Positions 31,518-39,835 of a DNA stretch of 64,000 nucleotides are shown one piece after another. Made by a program: the position numbers and the translations under genes. The stretch's first letter is position 1; the number at the start of each line of letters is the position of its first letter. Source of the stretch: Streptomyces seoulensis (GTDB lineage: Bacteria; Actinomycetota; Actinomycetes; Streptomycetales; Streptomycetaceae); NCBI RefSeq assembly GCF_022846655.1, contig NZ_AP025667.1, forward strand, positions 5,431,001-5,495,000, given 5' to 3'. The notes below the pieces were generated by a model. The model made no database searches. It was given only the letters and a program-made list of their open reading frames with translations, and was not told the DNA's origin.

Positions 31518-32909
31518 TCAGCCGACGTCGAGCCGGAGCAGGTCCTCCTCGGTCTCGCGCCGGACGATCACCCGCGCCTCGCCGTCGCCGACCGCGACGA
31601 CCGGCGGGCGCAGGACGTGGTTGTAGTTGCTGGCCATGGACCGGCAGTAGGCCCCGGTGGCCGGTACGGCGATCAGGTCGCCCGGCGCCAGGTCGGCGGG
31701 GAGGAACGCGTCCTTGACCACGATGTCCCCGCTCTCGCAGTGCTTGCCGACGACGCGGGTGAGCATGGGCTCGGCGTCGCTGGTGCGCGAGACGAGGGCG
31801 ACGCTGTACTCGGCGTCGTACAGCGCGGTGCGGATGTTGTCCGACATCCCGCCGTCGACCGAGACGTAGGTGCGCAGCGACTCCAGCGGCTTGACGGTGC
31901 CGACCTCGTACAGCGTGAACGCGGTCGGCCCGACGATGGCGCGGCCGGGCTCGACGGAGATACGGGGGACGCGCAGCCGGGCGGCCTCGCACTCGCGGGT
32001 GACGATCTCGGTGAGCGCCTTGGCGATCTCGTGCGGCTCGCGGGGGTCGTCGGAGCTGGTGTAGGCGATGCCGAGGCCGCCGCCGAGGTCGATCTCGGGC
32101 AGCTCGACGCCGTGCTCGTCGCGGATGTCCTTCAGCAGGCCGACCACACGGTGTGCGGCGACCTCGAAGCCGGACATGTCGAAGATCTGCGAGCCGATGT
32201 GGCTGTGGATGCCGATGAGTTCGAGCCCGTCGAGGGTGAGGGCTCGCCGTACGGCCTCCGCGGCCTGGCCGCCCGCGAGCGGGATGCCGAACTTCTGGTC
32301 CTCGTGGGCGGTGGCGATGAACTCGTGGGTGTGCGCCTCGACGCCGACGGTGATCCGGATCTGCGCCTTCTGGCGCTTGCCGAGTTCCTGGGCGATGTGG
32401 GCGACGCGGACGATCTCCTGGAAGGAGTCGAGCACGATACGGCCGACGCCCGCCTCGACGGCCCGGCGGATCTCGTCGGTGGACTTGTTGTTGCCGTGGA
32501 AGGCGATGCGCTCGGGGTCCATCCCGGCCGACAGCGCGGTGGCCAGCTCGCCGCCGGAGCAGACGTCGAGGTTGAGCCCCTCCTCGTCCAGCCAGCGCAC
32601 CACGGCGCGGGAGAGGAACGCCTTGCCGGCGTAGAAGACGTCGGCGTCGGTGCCGAACGCGGTGCGCCAGGCGCGGGCCCGTGCCCGGAAGTCGGCCTCG
32701 TCGAGGATGTAGGCCGGGGTGCCGAACTCCTCCGCGAGCCCGGTCACGGTGCGGCCGCCGACGGTGAGGACACCGTCCTCGTCCCGGCTGACGGTACGGG
32801 CCCACACCTTGGGGTCGAGGGCGTTGAGGTCGGCCGGCGGGGCGGAGTAGTGCCCCTCGGTCAGGACGTCGGCGTGACGGGGCCCGGCGGGGTGGGCGGA
32901 ACGGCTCAT
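31518..32909 (-). CDS. lysA: Diaminopimelate decarboxylase
   Basis: A 463-residue fold III PLP enzyme that decarboxylates meso-diaminopimelate to L-lysine. The PLP lysine is in ADVFYAGKAFLSR, the HGNNKS segment and the glycine loop IDLGGGLGI are present, and the substrate-cysteine region GKHCESGD lies near the C-terminus. It sits between an ArgRS-like gene (23-base gap) and hom, matching the argS-lysA-hom order known from Corynebacterium. Confidence 0.95.
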   Translation of the reverse strand: MSRSAHPAGPRHADVLTEGHYSAPPADLNALDPKVWARTVSRDEDGVLTVGGRTVTGLAEEFGTPAYILDEADFRARARAWRTAFGTDADVFYAGKAFLSRAVVRWLDEEGLNLDVCSGGELATALSAGMDPERIAFHGNNKSTDEIRRAVEAGVGRIVLDSFQEIVRVAHIAQELGKRQKAQIRITVGVEAHTHEFIATAHEDQKFGIPLAGGQAAEAVRRALTLDGLELIGIHSHIGSQIFDMSGFEVAAHRVVGLLKDIRDEHGVELPEIDLGGGLGIAYTSSDDPREPHEIAKALTEIVTRECEAARLRVPRISVEPGRAIVGPTAFTLYEVGTVKPLESLRTYVSVDGGMSDNIRTALYDAEYSVALVSRTSDAEPMLTRVVGKHCESGDIVVKDAFLPADLAPGDLIAVPATGAYCRSMASNYNHVLRPPVVAVGDGEARVIVRRETEEDLLRLDVG

Positions 32910-32932
32910 GAGTGGCTCTCTGCTCTCGGATC

Positions 32933-34252
32933 TCAGAGGTGTTCGGGTGCGTCGATGCCGAGCAGGGACAGGCCACCGGCGAGCACCGCCCCGGCGGCTT
33001 CGGCAAGCGCCAGCCGGGCACGGTGGGCGGCCGTGGGTTTCTCCTCCCCGACGGGGAGTACCTCCGGGAGAAGGGGGAGGAGCGCGTCGGCGACGGTGAG
33101 GAGGTGCCGGGCCAGGCGGTCGGGGGCGTGGGCCGTGGCGGCGGTGGTGAGGATGCGGGGGTGGTCGGTGAGGGGGGTCTGGAGGGGGTGAAGGTGGGGG
33201 TGGGGGTGGGGTTCGGCGGGGGTGCCGGGCACGGAGGCGGAGGGGGATCGGGTACCGGTCGCGGAGACACCGGAGGGGGCGTGGCCTGCGTCGGAGCTTT
33301 CGGGGCCGGGGCCGCCCGAACCCGGACCACCGGCACCGGGGGCACCGGGGGCACCGGGGGCACCGGCAGCGGGGGTACACGCGGCGTGGACCTGGGCCCC
33401 GGAACCGGGTTCGCCGGTGCCGGCAGCACCGGTACCCGGCCGGGCGGCGACGCCGCCGGCGGAGCCGACGGCACGCGCGGCGTGGACGCCGGACCTCGGT
33501 ACGCCCGCGTCGGCCGTGTCCGGGTACCCGGCGGAGCCCAGGTGGAGGTCGCCGGGTTCCGCGGCGAAGCCGAGGTCGCGGGCGTTGCGGGTGAGGGCGC
33601 GTACGCGGGCGTGGGCGTAGCGGACGCGGAAGAGGGGGTTGATCTCGCGCTGCACGAGGTGGTCGGCGGTGATCCGGGGCCGGTCGTGCGCGGCGGGGTG
33701 CAGCAGGGCCCAGCGGGCGGCGTCGGCTCCGAGCGGCGCGGGGTCCTCCGGCGCCGGTACGGGCCGCAGATTGACGGGCTCGCCGTGCTCGATCTCCGCC
33801 CGGCCGCCCTGGGTGGCCACCAGCCGCGCGACGGAGTCGGCGACGACCTCGGCACGCACCTCGTACGGCACCCGCAGCACCACGGTCCGCCCGGCGAGGG
33901 CGTCGCCGTGCCCGTACTCCGTACCGCGCTCGCGGATCTCGCGGACGAGCCCGGTGAGGAGTTCCTCGCGCGTGCGAAGGGTGATGTTGAGGAACCCGGG
34001 CCCGGTGACGACGACGACGTCCACGCCTTCGGCGTCGAGGAGCCGCGCACGCAGGATCTCGGCGACGCGCAGCGGGGGCAGGCCCGCGGGGCGGGCGAGG
34101 CGGAGGGCGACGTTGGTGGCGAAGTCACCGCACCCGCCGGGGCCGGGCTCGGTCACGGTGACCCGTTCGGGCAGGTCCACGCCCAGCTCACCGGCGTCCA
34201 CGGCACGGCGCACCGCGTCCAGGACGGTACGGGAGAGCTCGGCGGGGGTCAC
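32933..34252 (-). CDS. Arginyl-tRNA synthetase-like protein lacking the catalytic core
   Basis: A 439-residue protein with the ends of ArgRS but not its engine. Residues about 1-95 resemble the ArgRS N-terminal Add-1 domain (ending VVVVTGPGFLNITL). The next part aligns by eye with the start of the synthetase Rossmann fold, but where HIGH should be it reads VPYEVRAEVVADSV. It then jumps to the post-catalytic helix (NPLFRVRYAHARVRAL) without a KMSKS loop. A Pro/Gly/Ala-rich stretch (about 250-365) precedes a DALR-type anticodon-binding domain (TAAHRARLALAEAAGAVL). It cannot be a normal synthetase; it is probably a decayed or repurposed operonic argS. Confidence 0.75.
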   Translation of the reverse strand: MTPAELSRTVLDAVRRAVDAGELGVDLPERVTVTEPGPGGCGDFATNVALRLARPAGLPPLRVAEILRARLLDAEGVDVVVVTGPGFLNITLRTREELLTGLVREIRERGTEYGHGDALAGRTVVLRVPYEVRAEVVADSVARLVATQGGRAEIEHGEPVNLRPVPAPEDPAPLGADAARWALLHPAAHDRPRITADHLVQREINPLFRVRYAHARVRALTRNARDLGFAAEPGDLHLGSAGYPDTADAGVPRSGVHAARAVGSAGGVAARPGTGAAGTGEPGSGAQVHAACTPAAGAPGAPGAPGAGGPGSGGPGPESSDAGHAPSGVSATGTRSPSASVPGTPAEPHPHPHLHPLQTPLTDHPRILTTAATAHAPDRLARHLLTVADALLPLLPEVLPVGEEKPTAAHRARLALAEAAGAVLAGGLSLLGIDAPEHL

Positions 34253-34297
34253 GGGACAAGCCTAGGGGAGGTGGGAGGGGCGGACCGGTACGGGTGG

Positions 34298-34735
34298 CTA
34301 GCCGCCGAAGCAGACCCCGTCGGCCAGCCCGCTGGCGCCGTCTCCCCCATGACGCCGGTCGCTCCGCTCCAGGAGCCCCTTGACGAGGCGGACCAGCTCG
34401 TCGGGCTCGAAGGGCTTGGGCAGGAACGCGTCGACGCCGGCATCGAGCCCGCTCTCGACCTCGTACTGGGTGCACGCACTGATGATGGCGAGCGGGAGGT
34501 CGCGCGTACGGGGGTCGGCGCGGAGGCGGGCGGCGGTACTGAGCCCGTCGAGACGGGGCATGACGACGTCGAGCGTGACCACGTCGGGGCGCACGTGATG
34601 CACCACGTCGAGACACTCGGCACCATCGACCGCGGTCACCACCTCAAGCCCTTCCAGCTCGAGATTGACCTTGATCAGCTGCCGGATGCCCTTGCTGTCG
34701 TCCACAACAAGCACCCGGCCAGACGCGCCTGACAC
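34298..34735 (-). CDS. Single-domain response regulator (CheY-like)
   Basis: A 145-residue receiver domain without an output domain. Acidic pocket VVDD (10-13), phosphoacceptor Asp56 (VVTLDVVMPR) and the lysine in AFLPKPFEPDEL are present. After the receiver is a short glycine-rich tail ending VCFGG. The start is probably the GTG at 34735 (VSGASGRVLV); the frame stays open upstream but that part is low-complexity Pro/Arg. No cognate kinase is adjacent. Confidence 0.82.
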   Translation of the reverse strand: MSGASGRVLVVDDSKGIRQLIKVNLELEGLEVVTAVDGAECLDVVHHVRPDVVTLDVVMPRLDGLSTAARLRADPRTRDLPLAIISACTQYEVESGLDAGVDAFLPKPFEPDELVRLVKGLLERSDRRHGGDGASGLADGVCFGG

Positions 34736-35049
34736 AACTCGAGAGTAGGTCGGGGCGGGGGGCCGCGTCCCGGTTTTCCCGACTTCTCGCTCTGACGGGG
34801 GAGGGGCGGGTGTGGGTGGACGTGGAGGGGGTGGTGGGGCGGGGTGCCGGGGGCGGGTGGGCCACCGTCGACCACGGCCGAACCCTGAGCGCTTCCCCAT
34901 ACCGGCGGGCCGGCCGAGCAGCGAAGCGAAGCCCTGAACACGATGCCCCTCCCGGCTCGACCCCGCCTGCGCAAACCCGTTCCTGATCACCCCAGAAGAC
35001 CTGCTAGGGTTCTACCCGTCGCCGCAAGCACCAGCTCAGCGGCCGACAC
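34736..35049. promoter_or_regulatory. Intergenic region with probable tRNA-Arg promoter
   Basis: No gene is seen in these 314 bp. TAGGGT at 35005-35010 is a good -10 for the housekeeping sigma factor, with TTCCTG about 19 bases upstream as a weak -35, placing the start of transcription shortly before the tRNA at 35050. The rest is low-complexity G-rich sequence. Confidence 0.45.
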
Positions 35050-35121
35050 GCCCCCGTAGCTCAGGGGATAGAGCAACGGCCTCCGGAGCCGTGTGCGCAG
35101 GTTCGAATCCTGCCGGGGGCA
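35050..35121 (+). tRNA. tRNA-Arg (anticodon CCG)
   Basis: A 72-nt cloverleaf: acceptor stem GCCCCCG/CGGGGGC, a D-arm, anticodon stem ACGGC/GCCGT with loop CTCCGGA (anticodon CCG, reads CGG), a four-base variable loop, T-arm GCAGG-TTCGAAT-CCTGC, discriminator A at 35121, and CC following in the DNA. It marks the left border of the island that runs to about 40.7 kb. tRNA genes are the usual attachment site for Streptomyces integrative elements. Confidence 0.96.
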
Positions 35122-35139
35122 CCTTGGATTAGGTGCCCA

Positions 35140-35179
35140 AAGACCCCGTCACCAGCGGAAACGCTGAGGCCGGGGTCTT
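35140..35179 (+). terminator. tRNA terminator with nested hairpins
   Basis: Nineteen bases after the tRNA, AAGACCCCG (35140-35148) pairs with CGGGGTCTT (35171-35179). Inside the loop a second stem CAGCG/CGCTG closes a GAAA tetraloop. The outer arm ends in TCTTC with no long T-run. It fits a terminator for the tRNA transcript. Confidence 0.65.
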
Positions 35180-35311
35180 CGCGTATGTGCAGGCAGATGC
35201 AGCCCGGGGCGGCTCTATGTCGGGGTCTGTGGACGAGGCGCGGACGGGATCTTCGAGCGTTCCCGCAGGTGACACCCCAAAAGTCGAGCAGACTGCTGCA
35301 CGAGCAGTTCC

Positions 35312-35977
35312 ATGGACGAGTTGGGGGATCTCGTGGACGTGACCACGCTTGCCGTCGCGCTGATTAGCGTCGGGGGAGCATTGGGCGGGACTCTGGGCGG
35401 AGCGGTGCTCAGCCAGCGCGCCAGTCGTGACCAAGCCGCGGAGCAGAACCAGCGCACCGACCATGAACGGGCACAGGAGCGCACTGATCAAGCACTGCAA
35501 GCCAAGCGCGATCTCTATGCTCAGCTGAACACTGCGGCTCGCGCCTACCGGGTCGCCGCCCGAGACGCCGTCCGAGCAGCTGAGCGCGGTGAAAGCAGCG
35601 AGTCGGCAGCGCTTGACGCCGCCAAGGACGCTTGGGGCGACCAATACTCACAGGCGCAGATGACGCTGTCGAAGGACGTTCTGGAAGTGGCTTCGACCCT
35701 GAACAGGGCGCTCGGCGTCGGGTACTCAGTCGTCAAGCAGCTGCCGATCAGCTCCGACCTTGACGGGGCTTACGAGCGCGCAAAGACATGGTTCAGCCGT
35801 CCGCTGTCCGATGGCGTGTACCTGTTGAGGATCACACTGCGACATGATCTCGGCGTCGAGGTCGACCCGAATTTCGACCAAGCTCGTACACAGATGCTCA
35901 ACGCGCTCGACACCTCGCGCAAACACCTGGAGCGGCAACTCGCCGCAGAGGCAGTTCAGGCCCCCAGGGCAAACTGA
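35312..35977 (+). CDS. Membrane-anchored coiled-coil protein of unknown function
   Basis: A 221-residue protein with one N-terminal membrane segment (VTTLAVALISVGGALGGTLG) followed by a long charged helical region rich in Ala, Arg, Gln and Glu. It has more A/T at third codon positions than genes outside the island, a sign of transfer. ATG 35312 has no good ribosome-binding site; a GTG at 35333 follows GGGGGA and is the likely true start. It is the first gene after tRNA-Arg and is convergent with the next gene. No family recognised. Confidence 0.65.
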   Translation: MDELGDLVDVTTLAVALISVGGALGGTLGGAVLSQRASRDQAAEQNQRTDHERAQERTDQALQAKRDLYAQLNTAARAYRVAARDAVRAAERGESSESAALDAAKDAWGDQYSQAQMTLSKDVLEVASTLNRALGVGYSVVKQLPISSDLDGAYERAKTWFSRPLSDGVYLLRITLRHDLGVEVDPNFDQARTQMLNALDTSRKHLERQLAAEAVQAPRAN

Positions 35978-35989
35978 AAACGGAAAAAG

Positions 35990-36023
35990 GCGAGGCCCCT
36001 GGCCAAGATGCCAGGGGCCTCGC
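35990..36023. terminator. Bidirectional terminator between convergent genes
   Basis: GCGAGGCCCCTGGC (35990-36003) and its exact complement (36010-36023) form a 14-bp stem with a six-base loop. On the minus strand it is followed by CCTTTTTCCG, so it is a good intrinsic terminator for the gene at 36039; it also lies 13 bases after the stop of the plus-strand gene. Confidence 0.85.
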
Positions 36024-36038
36024 GCGTGTACACCGTGA

Positions 36039-36410
36039 TCACACTTGGATCTCCCAAACCAGGGTCCCGTCTCCCTCGTAGAGCTCCAGGCAGTAGCTCA
36101 ACCCGAGGCCCTGGAGTACTCCGCCGAGCTCGTCAAAACGCTGTGGGTCTACGACACCGTTCAGCAGAATGTCTGGACCGTCGATCGGGTCGATCTCCAG
36201 CTGACACCAGCTGGTTTCCACTTCGTAGCCGTGCCAGGAAGACGACCTCGAACGCCATCCGGCACGCACGAAGTGCTGGGCTACCTCAGAGGCATCCCGG
36301 CAACCGCGCACGACACCACATGCGTTGTTGCCGGCCTCCACCCATTCAGGGGCGAGCTCTCGACCATCTTCGGATATGTCCACGCCGGAAGTATGAGCCC
36401 CAGGTCCCAT
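36039..36410 (-). CDS. Hypothetical protein in the tRNA-Arg island
   Basis: A 123-residue soluble acidic protein with four cysteines and several tryptophans (for example ETSWCQLEIDPIDGPDILLN). I recognise no domain. Its ATG lies five bases after the stop of the integrase remnant, so it was probably read with the integrase gene. Composition is lower in G+C than the core genes. It ends at a strong terminator. Confidence 0.6.
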   Translation of the reverse strand: MGPGAHTSGVDISEDGRELAPEWVEAGNNACGVVRGCRDASEVAQHFVRAGWRSRSSSWHGYEVETSWCQLEIDPIDGPDILLNGVVDPQRFDELGGVLQGLGLSYCLELYEGDGTLVWEIQV

Positions 36411-36414
36411 GCGA

Positions 36415-36696
36415 TCACTGGTATTCGCGAAGCAGGTCCTCGATACGCCGGTTGGCTACGTCCTGCCGCCCATCAAGGCACTTCGCGTAGCGGGTCAGCA
36501 GGACCTCAACGCTGCCGCCAGCACGCTCGGCGACCTCGGTGGGGTCGACGCCAGCGTTGAGCCATGCCGACAGCGCCGAGTGCCGAAAATCGTACGGACG
36601 ACTTGCGAGCGGCGAGGCCGCGGCGGCCGGCGGGAGAGCAAGGAGCCGAGCCTCCTGCCAGACCCGGTAGCAGGTAGAGGACGGGACGACCGGACC
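36415..36696 (-). pseudogene. Tyrosine integrase, C-terminal remnant
   Basis: The frame reads CYRVWQEARLLAL, then RPYDFRHSALSAWLNAGVDP, AERAGGSVEVLLTRYAKCLD and RIEDLLREYQ before a stop. This is the C-terminal catalytic region of a phage/ICE-type tyrosine recombinase: the second arginine box RHS and the tyrosine nucleophile in LTRYAKCL are present. An in-frame TAG at 36697-36699 blocks the frame and the sequence upstream no longer resembles an integrase. So about 94 codons of a protein normally near 400 remain. It shows that the island at tRNA-Arg came from an integrative element that can no longer excise by itself. Confidence 0.85.
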
Positions 36697-36817
36697 CTAC
36701 TGTGAGGCATCTACCTGCGTAACGGACGGCATAGCGGGCTCGGCGTTCCAGCTCACCCACCCGCGTCGCAACGAGGCTTCCGCCACCGACCACTGCGCCA
36801 GCGGCAGAGGCCTCGGG

Positions 36818-37591
36818 TCAGTCGCGCTCACCCTCTTCCGCCTGCTCCGCCTGCTCCGCCTCGATGGCGAGAACAGCTTCTTCGGACAGCCTTCCAGTGA
36901 GAAGATCACGGATCCGGGCACGGGATACGTCCGCTGCTGTTTTGCTCGGCGTCGGCATGTTGTCCGGATGGGCCCACCAACGGCCCGGATGCAGTTCGTC
37001 CCAGGCGGGGCGGTAACTGTCCTTACGCCGATTGGCTCCGGGGTCGTGGTTTCCGAAGCCGTCGACGATGCTGTTCCACACTGGCCGATGGTGCTGGATG
37101 ATCACCCGTTCCGCGATGCTCACGAACGCCTCGATCGCGACCAGGTACCGAACCCGGAAGTCCGAGATCTCCAGGTCGCGGACCTGGTGGAGCGACTGCT
37201 TGTGCTCGTAGATCCGATCCCACAGTGTGGTGGCATCGGGCTTCTCCTCAGCAGTGCCCTTCCGCACGCCTGCGGGCCGGGCCTGCCCGACATATACAGG
37301 AACGCGGCAGTCTGGCGAACTAATCTCAGCATACAGAGGATTCGCCCCGCAGTAGTACAGGGCGTAGATGCCACTCCCATGTACCGGACTGACCTCATCC
37401 AGCGGCTCTGGTGCCCGATTGCGAAGTTCTGCCTCTACGCTGCGCCCAAGATTTTCTAGGTCCAATGGATTAAATGGGGCGAACTGGCGCTCTTTCGCCG
37501 CATCTCGCCATGCTTTCGACTTGCGAGGCTTCTTTGGGGGCTTCTGTGGCGGGGGGAGACTCTCGCTCAACGGATCAGGTGAAACTGACAA
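36818..37591 (-). CDS. GIY-YIG restriction endonuclease, Eco29kI family
   Basis: A 257-residue nuclease. The GIY-YIG core shows GIYALYY (74-80), VYVGQA (99-104), the arginine in WDRIYEH, Glu161 (AERVIIQ) and Asn173 (PVWNS). Family-specific features are VDGFGNHDPG (176-185) and WDELHPGRWWA. These match what I know of Eco29kI, a Type II enzyme that cuts CCGCGG. There is a basic N-terminal extension (PPPQKPPKKPRKSK) and an Ala/Glu-rich tail. It follows a second GIY-YIG gene by 45 bases on the same strand and is near a C5 methyltransferase. Family confident; site inferred. Confidence 0.85.
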   Translation of the reverse strand: MSVSPDPLSESLPPPQKPPKKPRKSKAWRDAAKERQFAPFNPLDLENLGRSVEAELRNRAPEPLDEVSPVHGSGIYALYYCGANPLYAEISSPDCRVPVYVGQARPAGVRKGTAEEKPDATTLWDRIYEHKQSLHQVRDLEISDFRVRYLVAIEAFVSIAERVIIQHHRPVWNSIVDGFGNHDPGANRRKDSYRPAWDELHPGRWWAHPDNMPTPSKTAADVSRARIRDLLTGRLSEEAVLAIEAEQAEQAEEGERD

Positions 37592-37636
37592 CTTGTACTC
37601 GGTCCTCCGGCTCGTACGGTTTACTGGCTCGCCTTC

Positions 37637-38419
37637 TCACTGCTGCCAGACGTCCACAACGCCGGTGCTGCGGTAATAGCGCCGGGCGCTCGGATAGTCC
37701 TCCACCTTCGGGTACATGATCAGATATCCGGGGAGGGCGGTGATTTGCCACTTGTCCGGAAGCCGCGCTGCTATCACCCTGAGGGCCTCATCCGCCGTCG
37801 CGTCCACCTCGGGAATCTTCACGACTATGTCGTCGAACTCGGATGAAGCTTGGTAGCGGAATACGTACGGAAGGAGCGTTTTCGTCTCCTGAAGCAAGAC
37901 GGAGAGTGACACGACCTCGTCCGCATGTGCGCGTTGGGTTAGCAACTCCGTCAGCTTGTACTCCAGGTCGATCGGGTGCTCGTGATCGAAGTGACCCTCG
38001 TCCACCTCGGTCGTGTCACGCCGCTTGCCGGGGTCGTTGTTGCCAAACCCGTTGTAATTCCACGGAACTTGCCCCTGCCCTCTGTGCTCGTTGATCAGCA
38101 GGCGCTCTGGAGCGACCGCCCCGAAGTCCTCATCGACGTAGAGACAGGTGAACGTCATCTGATCGAGAGATATGTTCGTGCGGCCGGAGATCTTCCGGAA
38201 GTGCTTATCGATCCGTTGAGGGAGGCTGCGATCGGCCTTGCCGACGTAGACGAGCTCCTCGTCCTTGTAGAGCTGGTACACGCCGGGCAACGATCGCAAC
38301 GACCGGATGTTCTCCATGGTGAGAGGTGCCGGCGTCAGCCTCTTCAGTGCGGCCGCAAGCTGGTCTCCGAGCGCTTTGGTGATGCTCAACTTGAACTCGG
38401 CGTGGTTCTCCAGCGACAC
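37637..38419 (-). CDS. Second GIY-YIG nuclease with extra C-terminal domain
   Basis: A 260-residue protein. The GIY-YIG core shows GVYQLY (46-51), LVYVGKA (57-62), Arg69 in QRIDKHF, Glu105 (PERLLINEH) and Asn121 (VPWNYNGFGNNDPG). The last motif is shared with the Eco29kI-type enzyme downstream, so the two are related but only distantly. The core lacks the long insert between the GIY and YIG strands that the Eco29kI-type protein has. After about residue 165 there is an extra domain (to 260) that I do not recognise. It may be a second nuclease of the same system, a subunit, or a nicking partner. It is divergent from the methyltransferase. Confidence 0.75.
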   Translation of the reverse strand: MSLENHAEFKLSITKALGDQLAAALKRLTPAPLTMENIRSLRSLPGVYQLYKDEELVYVGKADRSLPQRIDKHFRKISGRTNISLDQMTFTCLYVDEDFGAVAPERLLINEHRGQGQVPWNYNGFGNNDPGKRRDTTEVDEGHFDHEHPIDLEYKLTELLTQRAHADEVVSLSVLLQETKTLLPYVFRYQASSEFDDIVVKIPEVDATADEALRVIAARLPDKWQITALPGYLIMYPKVEDYPSARRYYRSTGVVDVWQQ

Positions 38420-38542
38420 GACCAGGGCCTCCTGCGCATGCGACGAGTGATCGTCGTCACTCTATCCGGTGAAGTTGGGGGCCACGGTGCCAGATTCCCA
38501 CGAAGGCTCACTTGATCCATAACTCCGCGGTATGGTTTTCCC

Positions 38543-39835
38543 ATGTCTGAGCTGCGAGAGAAGCATCCCGAGGTGGGTACCTGTGTCGAGTTGTTCGCTG
38601 GCGGCGGCGGCCTCGCCATGGGGGTCCATAACGCTGGCTTCCGACCGCTGCTCGTGAACGAGTACGCCAAGCGGGCCATCGAGACCCTCCAGACGAACGA
38701 GATGCCGGGGGGCGGGAAGTGGCCGCTGAAGCCGGGTGACGTCCGCCTACTACGGAACGACTTCAAGGACCTGAGAGGCAAGGTCGACGTTCTCGCTGGC
38801 GGGCCACCATGCCAGCCGTTCAGTCTGGGCGGCGTCGCCAAGGGGACGGAGGACGAGCGGAACATGTTTCCGCAGATGTTCCGCGCCATCCAAGAGATGC
38901 GACCGAAGGCCGTCATCTGCGAGAACGTTCGGGGTCTGCTCCGGAAATCGTTCAACCCCTACTTCCAGTACATCCTCAACGAGATGAGGCTCCCCTTCGT
39001 CGAGCGTGAGAAGGACGCAACGTGGGAGGAACACAACGAGGTTCTGGAGAAGCTGCTCGCCAACGACTCGGTGCCCGCCTCCGAGCGTTACATCGTGCAG
39101 CATCATCCCGTGAACGCCGCTGATTTCGGTGTCCCACAGATCCGGCAGCGGGTCGTGATCGTCGCCTTTCGTGCCGACCTCGGATTGAACGATGCCGAAT
39201 GGGACAAATTTGCACCGAAGGACACGCACTCCGACGAGGCGCTGATCCATTCCATGCGTGAGGGCGGAGAGTACTGGGCCCGCCACCGGGAGGTCTCGGA
39301 GGCAGCGAAGGCTCGCGCCATCGCGAATCTGCCGAAGCTCAACTACAACAACCCGAAGACCAAAGAGAAGCTCACCCTTCGGCCGTGGCGGACTCTTCGG
39401 GACGCGATCCACGGTGTTGACGAGTTCGAGGGACGCTCCCTGCCGCCAGTCAGCGAGGAGGCGGTCAACGGTAAGGAACAGGTGGGGGTGATCTCCGACC
39501 ACTTTGGGTGGCCTGGCGCCCGGGTCTACACCGGGCATACCCCCAACCTCCTTGACCGGCCGGCTAAGACTGTCAAGGCTGGTGTGCACGGCGTCCCCGG
39601 CGGTGAGTCCGTGATGATGATGGACGACCCGACGTTCGATGGAAGCGGCTACCGATACATGACGGTCCGCGAGACCGCGCGAGTTATGACCTTCCCGGAT
39701 GAGTGGACGCTCGCTGGCCCGCGTGGCGAGAAAATGAGGCAGCTGGGGAACGCTGTGCCGGTGAAGCTGGGCACGGTGTTCGCGGACGCAGTCGCCGCCG
39801 CCCTGAACTCGGTCGGTGCCCTGGAGAAGTCATGA
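38543..39835 (+). CDS. DNA (cytosine-5)-methyltransferase
   Basis: A 430-residue Type II C5 methyltransferase. Motif I is ELFAGGGGLAMG (16-27), motif IV is GGPPCQPFS with catalytic Cys90, motif VI is ENVRG (Glu127), and motif VIII is QIRQR; motifs IX and X follow, with GNAVPVKLG near the end. The long stretch between VIII and IX (about 200-330) should hold the target-recognition domain. It is divergent from the nuclease genes across 123 bp that must hold both promoters, and its stop overlaps the vsr start by four bases. It should protect the sites cut by the neighbouring nucleases. Confidence 0.92.
   Translation: MSELREKHPEVGTCVELFAGGGGLAMGVHNAGFRPLLVNEYAKRAIETLQTNEMPGGGKWPLKPGDVRLLRNDFKDLRGKVDVLAGGPPCQPFSLGGVAKGTEDERNMFPQMFRAIQEMRPKAVICENVRGLLRKSFNPYFQYILNEMRLPFVEREKDATWEEHNEVLEKLLANDSVPASERYIVQHHPVNAADFGVPQIRQRVVIVAFRADLGLNDAEWDKFAPKDTHSDEALIHSMREGGEYWARHREVSEAAKARAIANLPKLNYNNPKTKEKLTLRPWRTLRDAIHGVDEFEGRSLPPVSEEAVNGKEQVGVISDHFGWPGARVYTGHTPNLLDRPAKTVKAGVHGVPGGESVMMMDDPTFDGSGYRYMTVRETARVMTFPDEWTLAGPRGEKMRQLGNAVPVKLGTVFADAVAAALNSVGALEKS

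Noticed and set aside
34298..34990. Longer start for the single-domain response regulator
   Set aside because: The upstream extension is Pro/Arg-rich and not like any receiver; the GTG at 34735 is directly before the domain.
36506..36793. An open frame on the minus strand over the integrase stub
   Set aside because: It lies in another frame over the integrase remnant, and its product (LVATRVGELERRAR...) matches no family I know.
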